9,064 bases of DNA from an uncultured bacterium. Lineage in GTDB: Bacteria; Planctomycetota; UBA1135; UBA2386. The translations under genes and the position numbers were made by a program. Under the pieces are notes generated by a model, which made no database searches, was not told the origin of the DNA, and saw only the letters and a program-made list of their open reading frames with translations. Numbering within the stretch: the first letter of the stretch is position 1; every line of letters starts with the position of its first letter. Shown in pieces: positions 1-7,807 of this stretch. The stretch lies in NCBI GenBank assembly GCA_938003515.1, contig CALKYL010000436.1, positions 1 to 9,064 of the forward strand, written 5' to 3'.

Positions 1-447
1 CGGACCCTCGCACGACGAGCCGCGGTAGTCGATCAGCTGCCCCATGCGCGCGCACATCAGGAAGAAGTCGTGCAGCGTGAAGACGCGCCGGGCGCCGCGC
101 GCCGCGGCGAGCGCCGGCAGCCGCGCCGACCAGTACATGACGTGCTGGAAGTGCACGACGTCCGGTCGCGTGGCCGACAGCACGTCCTCGAAGGCGCGCT
201 CCATCACCGGGTTGTGCCACGTCGACGCGACGTCGTCGCCGTCGAGGTTGTGCACCACCTCGAGTGTGTTCACGCCCTCGTGCTGGTAGGTCCGCGTGGT
301 CCCGGTCGCGAGCGAGATCACCTTGCGGGTCGTCGCGACGGTGACTTCGTGCCGCCGACCGAGCTCCTGCGCGAGCTGGTGGGTGTAGGTCTCGACCCCC
401 GCGCGGTGGTGGGGCAGGGCGTTGTGGCTGACCAGGAGCACGCGCAT
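1..447 (-). CDS. GT4-type glycosyltransferase, N-terminal part (runs off left edge)
   Basis: The first 149 codons, from the ATG at 447 down to base 1, are open without a stop; the C-terminal sugar-nucleotide-binding half lies outside the window. The start reads MRVLLVSHNALPHHRAGVET, followed by YTHQLAQEL and HEVTVAT. This is the first Rossmann strand, glycine-bearing loop and helix of the acceptor domain of GT-B glycosyltransferases (Glyco_transf_4). Near residues 125-149 come FTLHDFFLMC and a Cys shortly before the edge. These resemble the 'TLHD..ll C ... C.gp' pattern common in exopolysaccharide or lipopolysaccharide GT4 enzymes. The likely role is transfer of an activated sugar to a cell-envelope glycan at the cytoplasmic face of the membrane; donor and acceptor cannot be read from this half. 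No Shine-Dalgarno sequence is visible before the ATG. It is divergent from the secreted protein at 666, with 218 bp between them in which I see no gene. Confidence 0.85.
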   Translation of the reverse strand, partial: MRVLLVSHNALPHHRAGVETYTHQLAQELGRRHEVTVATTRKVISLATGTTRTYQHEGVNTLEVVHNLDGDDVASTWHNPVMERAFEDVLSATRPDVVHFQHVMYWSARLPALAAARGARRVFTLHDFFLMCARMGQLIDYRGSSCEGP

Positions 448-665
448 GGCGACCGCCGCGCATTCTGCGAGATCCGCCGCAGGGGTGCTACCGGAGCGAC
501 GCGAATGCGCGAGCGGCGCTTCGGCGTCGGCGGCACGGCGTCGGCGGACGGCGGCTCGCGATCGTCCCGTTGGTGTGCCGACCGCGCGCGCGGGAGGGCT
601 CCGGCGACCCACGCGGTCCGAACCGGAATACGATGCGCGGACTCGTCACGCCCACGACCAAAGCC

Positions 666-2216
666 ATGCGAAGCCACTCCTCCGTCCGCTCCGTCCTCTC
701 GTTCGCGGCGTTCGCGCTGCTCGCCGGGCAGGTGATCGCGCAGGTCACCTCCGGTCCGCAGCACCGGCCGGGGCGCCGATCGCTGTGCCGCTTCGACGAC
801 ACGCAGTATCTGGTGGCGTTCGTCGACACCGGCGAGGTCACGCTGTGGCGCCGACCGGAAGGCGCCTCGGCATGGAATCAGGTGGCGATCGCCGGCGGCA
901 TCAACGACGCCAGCTCGGGGATCACGACGAACGTGCCGACGAACTACGCCGCCGTCACGGCGACCGTGGACGGCGTGCTGCACATCGCCTGGGGCCGCGC
1001 CTCCTATCCGAGCTTCTACGAGTTCTACTACCGCGCGGTCGATCCGGTCGGCGGCGTGCCCGTGACCGACGTCCTCGACACGACGGCATACGTCGGCGCG
1101 ACCAACCTCCGGCGGTCCGACGCCATCGAGGTCGCGGCCGTCGACGACGCGGGCAACGGCCAGCCGGCCGTGTATCTGACCGCGCAGGGCCCGTCCAACT
1201 GGGTCACGCGGCTCCTGCGCGTCGAGCGCACGGCGTCGGGTTGGCCGGTCACGCCCGCGCCGGTCGACCTCGGCGTCATGTCGGTGTCGCTCTCCTCACA
1301 GCGTCCGCGGCTCGCGGTGGCGCCCGACGGCACCGTGCACACGGTCTTCTACAACAACGCCGGCGGAGGGGACTGGGTCTACCGCGCCTGGAACGGCGGC
1401 TGGGGGGCACAGGAGATCCTCGGCGACGGCACGGTGCGGCAGGACAACACGGGCGACCTCTCGGTCGATCCGCAGGGCGTCGTGCACGCGGTCTACAACC
1501 ACTGGCTGTCGACCTCGCAGTCGGAGGTGCGCTACCGCACCCTCGTGAGCGGCGCGTGGTCGGCGCCGACGGTCGTGCACACGCCGCCGGCCAACTACAG
1601 CCTCGACAACCGGCTGGCGATCGCCACGGATGCGTTCGGCAACGCCTACGTCGCCTACTTCAACGACAACGGCGACGCGGTCTACCGCGCGTCGACCGGG
1701 GCGGGTTTCGGCGTCGAGACGCTGGTGCTGCCGACCGGCGTGGTCCAGCCGTCGTGGCCGATCGTCGGCGGCGCGCTGTTCCCGGCGGACAACCGGAACC
1801 GCTGCGAACTCGACCTCGTCTACCGCTGGATCGCGTCGACGCCCGAACAGGTCCTGCACGTGCGCGTCGACACGTGCACGTGCGCGACGCTCGGCATCGG
1901 CTTCTCCGGGGCGTGGACGACCGGCGCGACGGGCGAGATCGACCTGACCGGCGGGGCGCCGAACGACTTCGCGCTGTGCGCGCTCGGGTTCGACCTCTTG
2001 CCGACGGCGATCCCCGTGCTCGGCTGCCCGTGCCCCTTGTTCGTGGCGCCCGAGGTGATCGCGGTGCAGCTGGTCGGGGGCGCGGGCACCGCGCAGATCT
2101 CCGTGCCGATGCCGGCGACGCCGTTCGGCTCGACGCTGTGGGCGCAGTGGGTGACGCTCGACGGGGCGCTGTCGAACTGCCGGGACTCGGTCTACGCGGG
2201 CCGTTGGGTGCCGTGA
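666..2216 (+). CDS. Secreted beta-propeller-like protein with planctomycete-type C-terminal domain
   Basis: This is a 516-residue hypothetical protein of unknown function. I chose the ATG at 666 because it directly opens a good signal peptide: MRSHSSVRSVLS, a hydrophobic core, then VIA before QVTSG, with cleavage near residue 25. An in-frame ATG at 633 would only lengthen the n-region. Residues about 37-330 contain about six degenerate repeats. The clearest begin near residues 93, 152, 213, 261 and 314, with the pattern 'lAv.pdGtvHavy ... vyRa..ggW.a'. This is typical of beta-propeller blades of the sialidase/BNR-like type. No catalytic sialidase residues or clear Asp-boxes were seen. After about residue 350 comes a Cys-rich region with TCTC, GCPCP (Cys454 and Cys456) and WAQWVTLDG. 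It resembles the C-terminal module of many secreted proteins in marine Planctomycetota. The protein is probably exported by Sec and stabilised by disulfides outside the cytoplasm. It converges on the lipoprotein gene 51 bp downstream. Confidence 0.88.
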   Translation: MRSHSSVRSVLSFAAFALLAGQVIAQVTSGPQHRPGRRSLCRFDDTQYLVAFVDTGEVTLWRRPEGASAWNQVAIAGGINDASSGITTNVPTNYAAVTATVDGVLHIAWGRASYPSFYEFYYRAVDPVGGVPVTDVLDTTAYVGATNLRRSDAIEVAAVDDAGNGQPAVYLTAQGPSNWVTRLLRVERTASGWPVTPAPVDLGVMSVSLSSQRPRLAVAPDGTVHTVFYNNAGGGDWVYRAWNGGWGAQEILGDGTVRQDNTGDLSVDPQGVVHAVYNHWLSTSQSEVRYRTLVSGAWSAPTVVHTPPANYSLDNRLAIATDAFGNAYVAYFNDNGDAVYRASTGAGFGVETLVLPTGVVQPSWPIVGGALFPADNRNRCELDLVYRWIASTPEQVLHVRVDTCTCATLGIGFSGAWTTGATGEIDLTGGAPNDFALCALGFDLLPTAIPVLGCPCPLFVAPEVIAVQLVGGAGTAQISVPMPATPFGSTLWAQWVTLDGALSNCRDSVYAGRWVP

Positions 2217-2217
2217 T

Positions 2218-2230
2218 CCGGCCGAGCCGG
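2218..2230 (+). terminator. Possible short hairpin after the secreted-protein gene
   Basis: CCGGC-CGA-GCCGG forms a perfect 5-bp stem with a 3-nt loop, starting 2 nt after the TGA stop and lying between two convergent genes. There is no T-tract after it, and such stems arise often by chance at this GC content, so a terminator role is only suggested by position. Confidence 0.25.
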
Positions 2231-2267
2231 CGCGCATGCACCGTCGTTCGCGCGGGCCACGTTTCGG

Positions 2268-2693
2268 TCAGTACCGGTTCTGCATGCCGTGGTCCTGCAC
2301 CTGACCGTAGAAGTCGACGTCGATCAACTTCGCCTGGTGGCCCTTGAAGATCACGTGGCCGGTCACCGTCAGGTGCGACACCTCGCACTGGGTCTGCAGC
2401 ACGAGGTTGCCGTCGATGATCGTCTGGTCCTGACCGGCGCCCTGGACCCGGATCTGCGACCGGCCGAGCACGAAGTCGCCGACGTAGCAGCCGGGCTTCA
2501 GCTCGACGCTCGACATCGGGCTGTAGCTCTGGCGCTGCGGCAGATGCGCGTACGGTCCGGGCTGCGGCGCGGGCTCGCCGCCTGGCGCCGGCGCGGGTTC
2601 GGGCACGCGCGGCGGCGGGGGCGGGGTGACGATCAGCTCGCAGCTCGCGAGCAGGCAGAGCGCGGCGGCGCACGACGGCAGGATCTTCTTCAT
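2268..2693 (-). CDS. Small lipoprotein with Pro-rich linker and beta-helix-like C-terminus
   Basis: This is a 141-residue protein with a clear lipoprotein signal peptide: MKKILPSCAAALCLLASC, with lipobox L15-A16-S17-C18. Lipidation at Cys18 and membrane anchoring are expected. Residues 24-48 are a Pro/Ala/Gly-rich linker, starting with a run of five prolines. Residues about 62-133 alternate short hydrophobic strands with turns (DGNLVLQ, EVSHLTVTG, HVIFKG, AKLIDVDFYG). This looks like three or four coils of a right-handed parallel beta-helix, as seen in pectate-lyase-like proteins but far shorter than an enzyme. No catalytic residues are recognisable, so an adhesive, structural or binding role is more likely than catalysis. 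The start is fixed by a strong Shine-Dalgarno sequence a few nt upstream. The gene lies 144 bp downstream of the canonical channel gene on the same strand, so co-transcription is possible but not shown. I do not recognise a named family. Confidence 0.85.
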   Translation of the reverse strand: MKKILPSCAAALCLLASCELIVTPPPPPRVPEPAPAPGGEPAPQPGPYAHLPQRQSYSPMSSVELKPGCYVGDFVLGRSQIRVQGAGQDQTIIDGNLVLQTQCEVSHLTVTGHVIFKGHQAKLIDVDFYGQVQDHGMQNRY

Positions 2694-2697
2694 CGGC

Positions 2698-2704
2698 TTC
2701 TCCC
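2698..2704 (-). promoter_or_regulatory. Shine-Dalgarno site of the lipoprotein gene
   Basis: On the minus strand GGGAGAA lies 4 nt before the ATG at 2693, and its GGAG core sits about 7 nt before it. It is the only strong ribosome-binding site I see in the window. It shows that the anti-SD mechanism is used here, in contrast to the apparently leaderless starts elsewhere. Confidence 0.75.
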
Positions 2705-2837
2705 GAGATCGGTCTCGTCGGGTTTTCGGCGCCGCGCGCGATCGGACCGTAGGTGAACGCCGACGCCCCGGATCCCGGCGACGCGGAGCGGCGACGCTGC
2801 GCCGATGGCAGCGACGCTTCGCCCGCCGCGGCTCGCC

Positions 2838-3899
2838 TCAGTTGCCGAGGTAGCGCGTGCGCAGCGACGACCACTGCTCGGTCTGCAGCAGCTCGAGCAG
2901 CGCCGTGTTCACCGGTTCGCGCAGCTCGCTTCCGCGCGGCAGCGCGATCGCGTACTGCTCCTGCCGCAGGATGTGCGGCAGCACGCGCAGGGTGTCGCTG
3001 CCGGCCGTCATCGAGCTGAGGATCGGCGCGTCGTAGACGATCGCATCGAGCCGGCTCTGCTCGAGGTCGTCGAAGGCCTGCCGCAGGTCGGCGTAGCCGG
3101 AGAAGGCCAGCCGCCGCTCCTGCAGCCAGCGCGTCGCGGCAGAGCCCGTCAGCGTGCCGATGCGCGCGCCGGGCAGGTCTTCCGGCCCGCGGATCACGGC
3201 CGACATGCGGTCGACGGTCAGCGCCGACGCGATCGACGCGGTGTAGCCGGAGATCACGATGATGCTCGCGAACATCCACACCAGCGCGACGACGCGGCCG
3301 CCGAGCGTCATCGGCGCCTTGTCGCCGTAGCCGACCGTCGTCATCGTCACCGCCGAGAACCAGAAGCCGGCGCCGGGCCCCGCGAGGCCCTTGCCGCCGA
3401 ACTGATCGGGGTTGGCGCGGCGCTCGAACAGCCACACGAGCAGCCCGCAGCCGGTCAGGACGACGAACAACGCGAACAGCGCGCGCAGCAGGTCGAGCGA
3501 GAAGACGCGCGCGAGCAGCGCCGTCAGCATGCCTTCCTCACGGCCCCGCGTCGCGATGCCGAGCCCGGAGTTCAAGAACGGATGGGTGAAGTCGATCTGC
3601 TCCTCGCGATCCGGAGTCATCGTGATCGCGGCGAGCGCGAGATCGACCGTGCCGTCGGCGACGCCGTCGAGCATGCCCTGCAGGTCGCGTTCGACGAACC
3701 TCGAGGTCACGCCGAGGCGCGGTTCGAGCAGCCGCCACAGCTCGATGCTGAGCCCGGTCCAGCCGTCGCCGTCGCGCACGACGAACGGCGGCGTCTCCTT
3801 GGTCGCGACGGTCAGCACGCGCGCGGTGGGCTCCTGACCCGGCGTCGCGGCGGCGGGCGAGACGGCGATCATCGTCAGCGTCATCGTCAGCGTGCGCAT
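2838..3899 (-). CDS. GluR0-like ligand-gated K+ channel (ionotropic glutamate receptor homologue)
   Basis: This is a 353-residue membrane protein with the prokaryotic GluR layout S1-M1-P-M2-S2. A signal peptide (MRTLTMTLTMIAVSPAAA) is followed by S1 at about 28-120, with TVATKETPPF and TPDREEQIDFTHPF. Arg98 matches the Arg that binds the alpha-carboxylate of amino acids in iGluRs and SBP_bac_3 proteins. M1 is at about 134-157. A pore helix leads to TTVGYGD (187-193), the canonical K+ selectivity filter. M2 (about 202-229) ends in GYTASIASALTV, a clear relative of the eukaryotic SYTANLAAF gate motif. S2 (about 230-353) contains TLTGSAA and VYDAPIL; Asp290 is the likely amino-group ligand. The inferred role is a tetrameric K+ channel opened by a periplasmic amino acid or similar ligand. 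The ATG at 3899 is chosen because it opens the signal peptide and has a TANNNT box 6 nt upstream; the frame stays open further upstream, to an ATG at 4121. The gene is divergent from a paralogue with a broken filter. Confidence 0.93.
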   Translation of the reverse strand: MRTLTMTLTMIAVSPAAATPGQEPTARVLTVATKETPPFVVRDGDGWTGLSIELWRLLEPRLGVTSRFVERDLQGMLDGVADGTVDLALAAITMTPDREEQIDFTHPFLNSGLGIATRGREEGMLTALLARVFSLDLLRALFALFVVLTGCGLLVWLFERRANPDQFGGKGLAGPGAGFWFSAVTMTTVGYGDKAPMTLGGRVVALVWMFASIIVISGYTASIASALTVDRMSAVIRGPEDLPGARIGTLTGSAATRWLQERRLAFSGYADLRQAFDDLEQSRLDAIVYDAPILSSMTAGSDTLRVLPHILRQEQYAIALPRGSELREPVNTALLELLQTEQWSSLRTRYLGN

Positions 3900-3905
3900 G
3901 CACCG

Positions 3906-3934
3906 AGGGTAGCGCCGGCGCGCGCCGCGCTCCA
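3906..3934 (-). promoter_or_regulatory. Putative leaderless promoter of the canonical channel gene
   Basis: Read on the minus strand, TGGAGC (3934-3929, weak -35) is followed by a 17-bp spacer and TACCCT (3911-3906, -10). The -10 ends 6 nt before the ATG at 3899, so transcription would start at or next to the start codon. There is no Shine-Dalgarno sequence. The -35 lies back to back with that of the opposite gene. Confidence 0.45.
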
Positions 3935-3943
3935 CGGTCGCGC

Positions 3944-3972
3944 TGGACCGACCTCGCGCGGCGGCGTACGCT
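3944..3972 (+). promoter_or_regulatory. Putative leaderless promoter of the filter-less channel gene
   Basis: TGGACC (3944-3949, 4 of 6 match to TTGACA), a 17-bp spacer and TACGCT (3967-3972) end exactly 6 nt before the ATG at 3979. This mirrors the opposite promoter. The two -35 elements contain an inverted TCCA-N9-TGGA (3931-3947), which could also be a shared operator. Confidence 0.5.
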
Positions 3973-3978
3973 CCGCGC

Positions 3979-5028
3979 ATGCCGCGGTGTTTGTGCACGG
4001 CGCTCGTCTGGATGCGCGGCGCGACGGTCGCCGTCGCCCAAGAGCCGCTCGTCGTCGCGACCAAGTCGAGTGCGCCGTTCGCCTTCCGGAGTCCGTCCGG
4101 GGAGTGGACCGGCATCAGCATCGACCTGCTGCACGAGCTCGCCCGCCGGCTCGAGGTGCGCTACGAGCTGCGCGAGGTCGAGACGCCCGAGCAGCTCGTC
4201 GCGGGCGTGGCCTCGGGTGACTTCGACCTCGGCATCGCGGCGATCAGCGTCACCGCCGAACGCGAGGAGAAGGTCGATTTCTCCCACCCCTACTTCGCGA
4301 CGGGGCTCGGCGTCGCCGTGCGCAGCGACGGCGGCTCCGGCGTCGAGCGCATCGTGCGCGGCGTGTTCTCGTGGCCGTTCCTGACGCTCGTCGGCTCGGT
4401 GCTGCGCGCGCTCGTCGCCGCGGGCTACCTGTTCTGGCTGTTCGAGCACCGGCGCAACCCGCAGTTCGCCGAGAGCCAGCGCCGCGGGGTCAGCAACGGC
4501 CTCTGGTGGTCGACGATCATGCTGCTCGGCCACAAGGGCATCTTCCCGGCGAGCGTGGCCGGCCGGGTGCTCGCCGCGTCGAGCATGCTGGTCAGCATCC
4601 TCCTGCTGTCGGTGCTGACCGGCGCGATCGCGTCGGCGCTGACCGTCGGCCACTTCGAGGCGGTGATCCGAGACCACCACGACCTGCGCCACGTGCGCGC
4701 GTTCGCCGTCGACGGCACGAGCGGCGCCGAGTTCCTGCGTCGCGAGCGCATCGCCTACGAGTCGGTTCCCAACGTCGAGGTAGGGCTGCGCCGGCTCGCC
4801 GACGGGGTCGGTGACGCCCTGGTGCACGACGCGCCGCTGCTCGAGTACGAGGTCGCGCGCGGCCACGCCGGCGCCTTGCGCGTGCTGCCCGAGACCTTCG
4901 AGCTGCAGGACTACGCGGTGACCCTGCCGCAGCAGAGCCCCCTGCGCGAGCGCCTCAACCACGCGCTGCTGCAGGTGCGGGCGAGCCCCCTGTGGGAGCA
5001 GATCCTGTTCCGCTACCTGCAGCGCTGA
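3979..5028 (+). CDS. GluR0-like receptor paralogue with non-canonical pore filter
   Basis: This 349-residue protein has the same S1-M1-P-M2-S2 architecture as its divergent neighbour. A short signal peptide ends near AVA-Q (residue 20). S1 carries VVATKSSAPFAF and TAEREEKVDFSHPY, with Arg95 as the likely carboxylate ligand. M1 is at about 131-155, followed by FEHRRNPQF, which parallels FERRANPDQF in the neighbour. The pore segment reads GLWWSTIMLLGHKGIFP (174-190), where the neighbour has TTVGYGDKAP. It is about two residues shorter and has no GYG or GFG. M2 (about 196-223) ends LTGAIASALTV, keeping the gate-like motif. S2 contains VDGTSGA and LVHDAPLL with Asp284. Ligand binding therefore looks intact while K+ selectivity does not. 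It could be a non-selective channel, a regulatory subunit that assembles with the neighbour, or a non-conducting receptor. The gene converges on isocitrate dehydrogenase with an 8-bp gap. The start is supported by the promoter box 6 nt upstream. Confidence 0.9.
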   Translation: MPRCLCTALVWMRGATVAVAQEPLVVATKSSAPFAFRSPSGEWTGISIDLLHELARRLEVRYELREVETPEQLVAGVASGDFDLGIAAISVTAEREEKVDFSHPYFATGLGVAVRSDGGSGVERIVRGVFSWPFLTLVGSVLRALVAAGYLFWLFEHRRNPQFAESQRRGVSNGLWWSTIMLLGHKGIFPASVAGRVLAASSMLVSILLLSVLTGAIASALTVGHFEAVIRDHHDLRHVRAFAVDGTSGAEFLRRERIAYESVPNVEVGLRRLADGVGDALVHDAPLLEYEVARGHAGALRVLPETFELQDYAVTLPQQSPLRERLNHALLQVRASPLWEQILFRYLQR

Positions 5029-5036
5029 GGCGGCGC

Positions 5037-7271
<2,235 letters not shown>

Positions 7272-7358
7272 GGTGGCGAGGTGGCGCCGCGGCACCGGCC
7301 GCGAGCGGGGCGAAGACCCTAGCAGATCCGCCGGTCGGCCGCCGCAACCGGCCGAGGT

Positions 7359-7375
7359 CCGGCGACGGCCGCCGG
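7359..7375 (-). terminator. Possible hairpin after the ArsR gene
   Basis: CCGGCG-ACGGC-CGCCGG is a perfect 6-bp stem with a 5-nt loop. On the minus strand it begins 13 nt after the ArsR stop and lies before the isocitrate dehydrogenase start. No U-tract follows, so it may be a weak terminator or a chance stem of GC-rich DNA. Confidence 0.3.
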
Positions 7376-7388
7376 TCGGAGCGCGGGA

Positions 7389-7736
7389 TCAGGTCCGGCG
7401 CAGCGACGCATGCGCGGCCGAAGCCTGGCGCTCGAGCGAGCCGCACACCAGCTCGCACAGCTTCTTCAGGCTCGGGTCGGCGATGCGCACCTCGACCTCG
7501 CGGCCGAGGCGCGCGCGCGCGACGCAGCCCGCCTGTTCCAGCTCGGTGACCTGGCGCGACAGGTTGGACTGCGACAGGCCGGTGGCGTGCTCGAGCTCGC
7601 CCATCGTCAGCGGGCCGACCATCAGGGCGTCGAGCACGCGCAGGCGGCTCGCGACGCCCAGCGCCCGGAAGCGCCGCGCGAGCGCTTCGAGCTGGGCTTC
7701 GGACAAGGGCGTAGACCCGTTCGGGCTCCTCGGCAT
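7389..7736 (-). CDS. ArsR-family regulator of sulfur detoxification (BigR/YgaV-like by context)
   Basis: This is a 115-residue winged-helix protein. Residues 14-45 form the ArsR N-terminal helices (FRALGVASRLRVLDALMVG). About 46-68 form the HTH, with the recognition helix in SQSNLSRQVTELEQAG. About 71-87 form the wing (RARLGREVEVRIADP). The final helix reads LKKLCELVCGSLERQ. Cysteines are only Cys71, Cys94 and Cys98. The classic metal motif ELCVCDL is replaced by PLTMGEL, so arsenic or zinc sensing through that site is unlikely. Thiol-persulfide chemistry as in BigR/SqrR/YgaV is inferred from the divergent persulfide-dioxygenase gene. It probably represses both genes from the palindrome between them. 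The ATG at 7736 is supported by a TAACTT box 6 nt upstream, suggesting a leaderless transcript. It lies 117 bp upstream of isocitrate dehydrogenase on the same strand. Confidence 0.9.
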   Translation of the reverse strand: MPRSPNGSTPLSEAQLEALARRFRALGVASRLRVLDALMVGPLTMGELEHATGLSQSNLSRQVTELEQAGCVARARLGREVEVRIADPSLKKLCELVCGSLERQASAAHASLRRT

Positions 7737-7739
7737 GCC

Positions 7740-7768
7740 TTGAAGTTATGAAAACATTTGCATACGAT
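7740..7768 (+). promoter_or_regulatory. Sigma70-type promoter of the persulfide dioxygenase gene
   Basis: TTGAAG (7740-7745) and TACGAT (7763-7768) each match the consensus at 4 of 6 positions and are separated by exactly 17 bp. They lie in the only AT-rich stretch of the region. The start codon at 7808 is 39 nt after the -10, leaving a leader of about 33 nt without a strong Shine-Dalgarno sequence. Confidence 0.65.
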
Positions 7769-7771
7769 CAA
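7743..7771 (-). promoter_or_regulatory. Opposing promoter of the ArsR gene
   Basis: On the minus strand TTGATC (7771-7766) and TAACTT (7748-7743) are separated by 17 bp. The -10 ends 6 nt before the ATG at 7736. Each hexamer overlaps one from the plus-strand promoter, so the two promoters cannot be occupied at the same time. Confidence 0.5.
7747..7764. promoter_or_regulatory. 18-bp palindromic operator between the divergent promoters
   Basis: TATGAAAACATTTGCATA has the dyad form TATG-N-AAA-NN-TTT-N-CATA, with 14 of 18 positions symmetric. It fills the spacer of both promoters. Size, symmetry and place fit a dimeric ArsR-family operator, so the regulator at 7389-7736 is the obvious binder. 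Binding would block both genes, giving autorepression and control of the sulfur gene. Confidence 0.65.
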
Positions 7772-7807
7772 GGGTAGCAACGCAGTCCCGAAGCCGGAAC
7801 CGATCCC

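Noticed and set aside
523..547. GGCGTCGGCGG repeated with a 14-bp period in the gap before the secreted protein
   Set aside because: A short repeat of a codon-like GGC/TCG pattern, common at this GC content, with no further copies to suggest a repeat array.
629..634. TACGAT as a -10 box for the secreted protein
   Set aside because: The distance to the ATG at 666 is fine, but no acceptable -35 lies 16-18 bp upstream, so it was not called.
422..2347. Long plus-strand open frame overlapping the secreted protein
   Set aside because: Its translation is mostly Arg, Ala and Gly without domains, while the frame at 666-2216 has a signal peptide and repeats. It is a by-product of GC-rich codon use.
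2805..4220. Plus-strand open frame antisense to the canonical channel gene
   Set aside because: Arg/His/Gln-rich shadow translation; the opposite strand carries an unmistakable K+ channel.
7316..7321. TAGGGT on the minus strand as a -10 box for isocitrate dehydrogenase
   Set aside because: It lies 44 nt upstream of the ATG but the best -35 (TTGCGG) is 20 bp away, so support is too weak.
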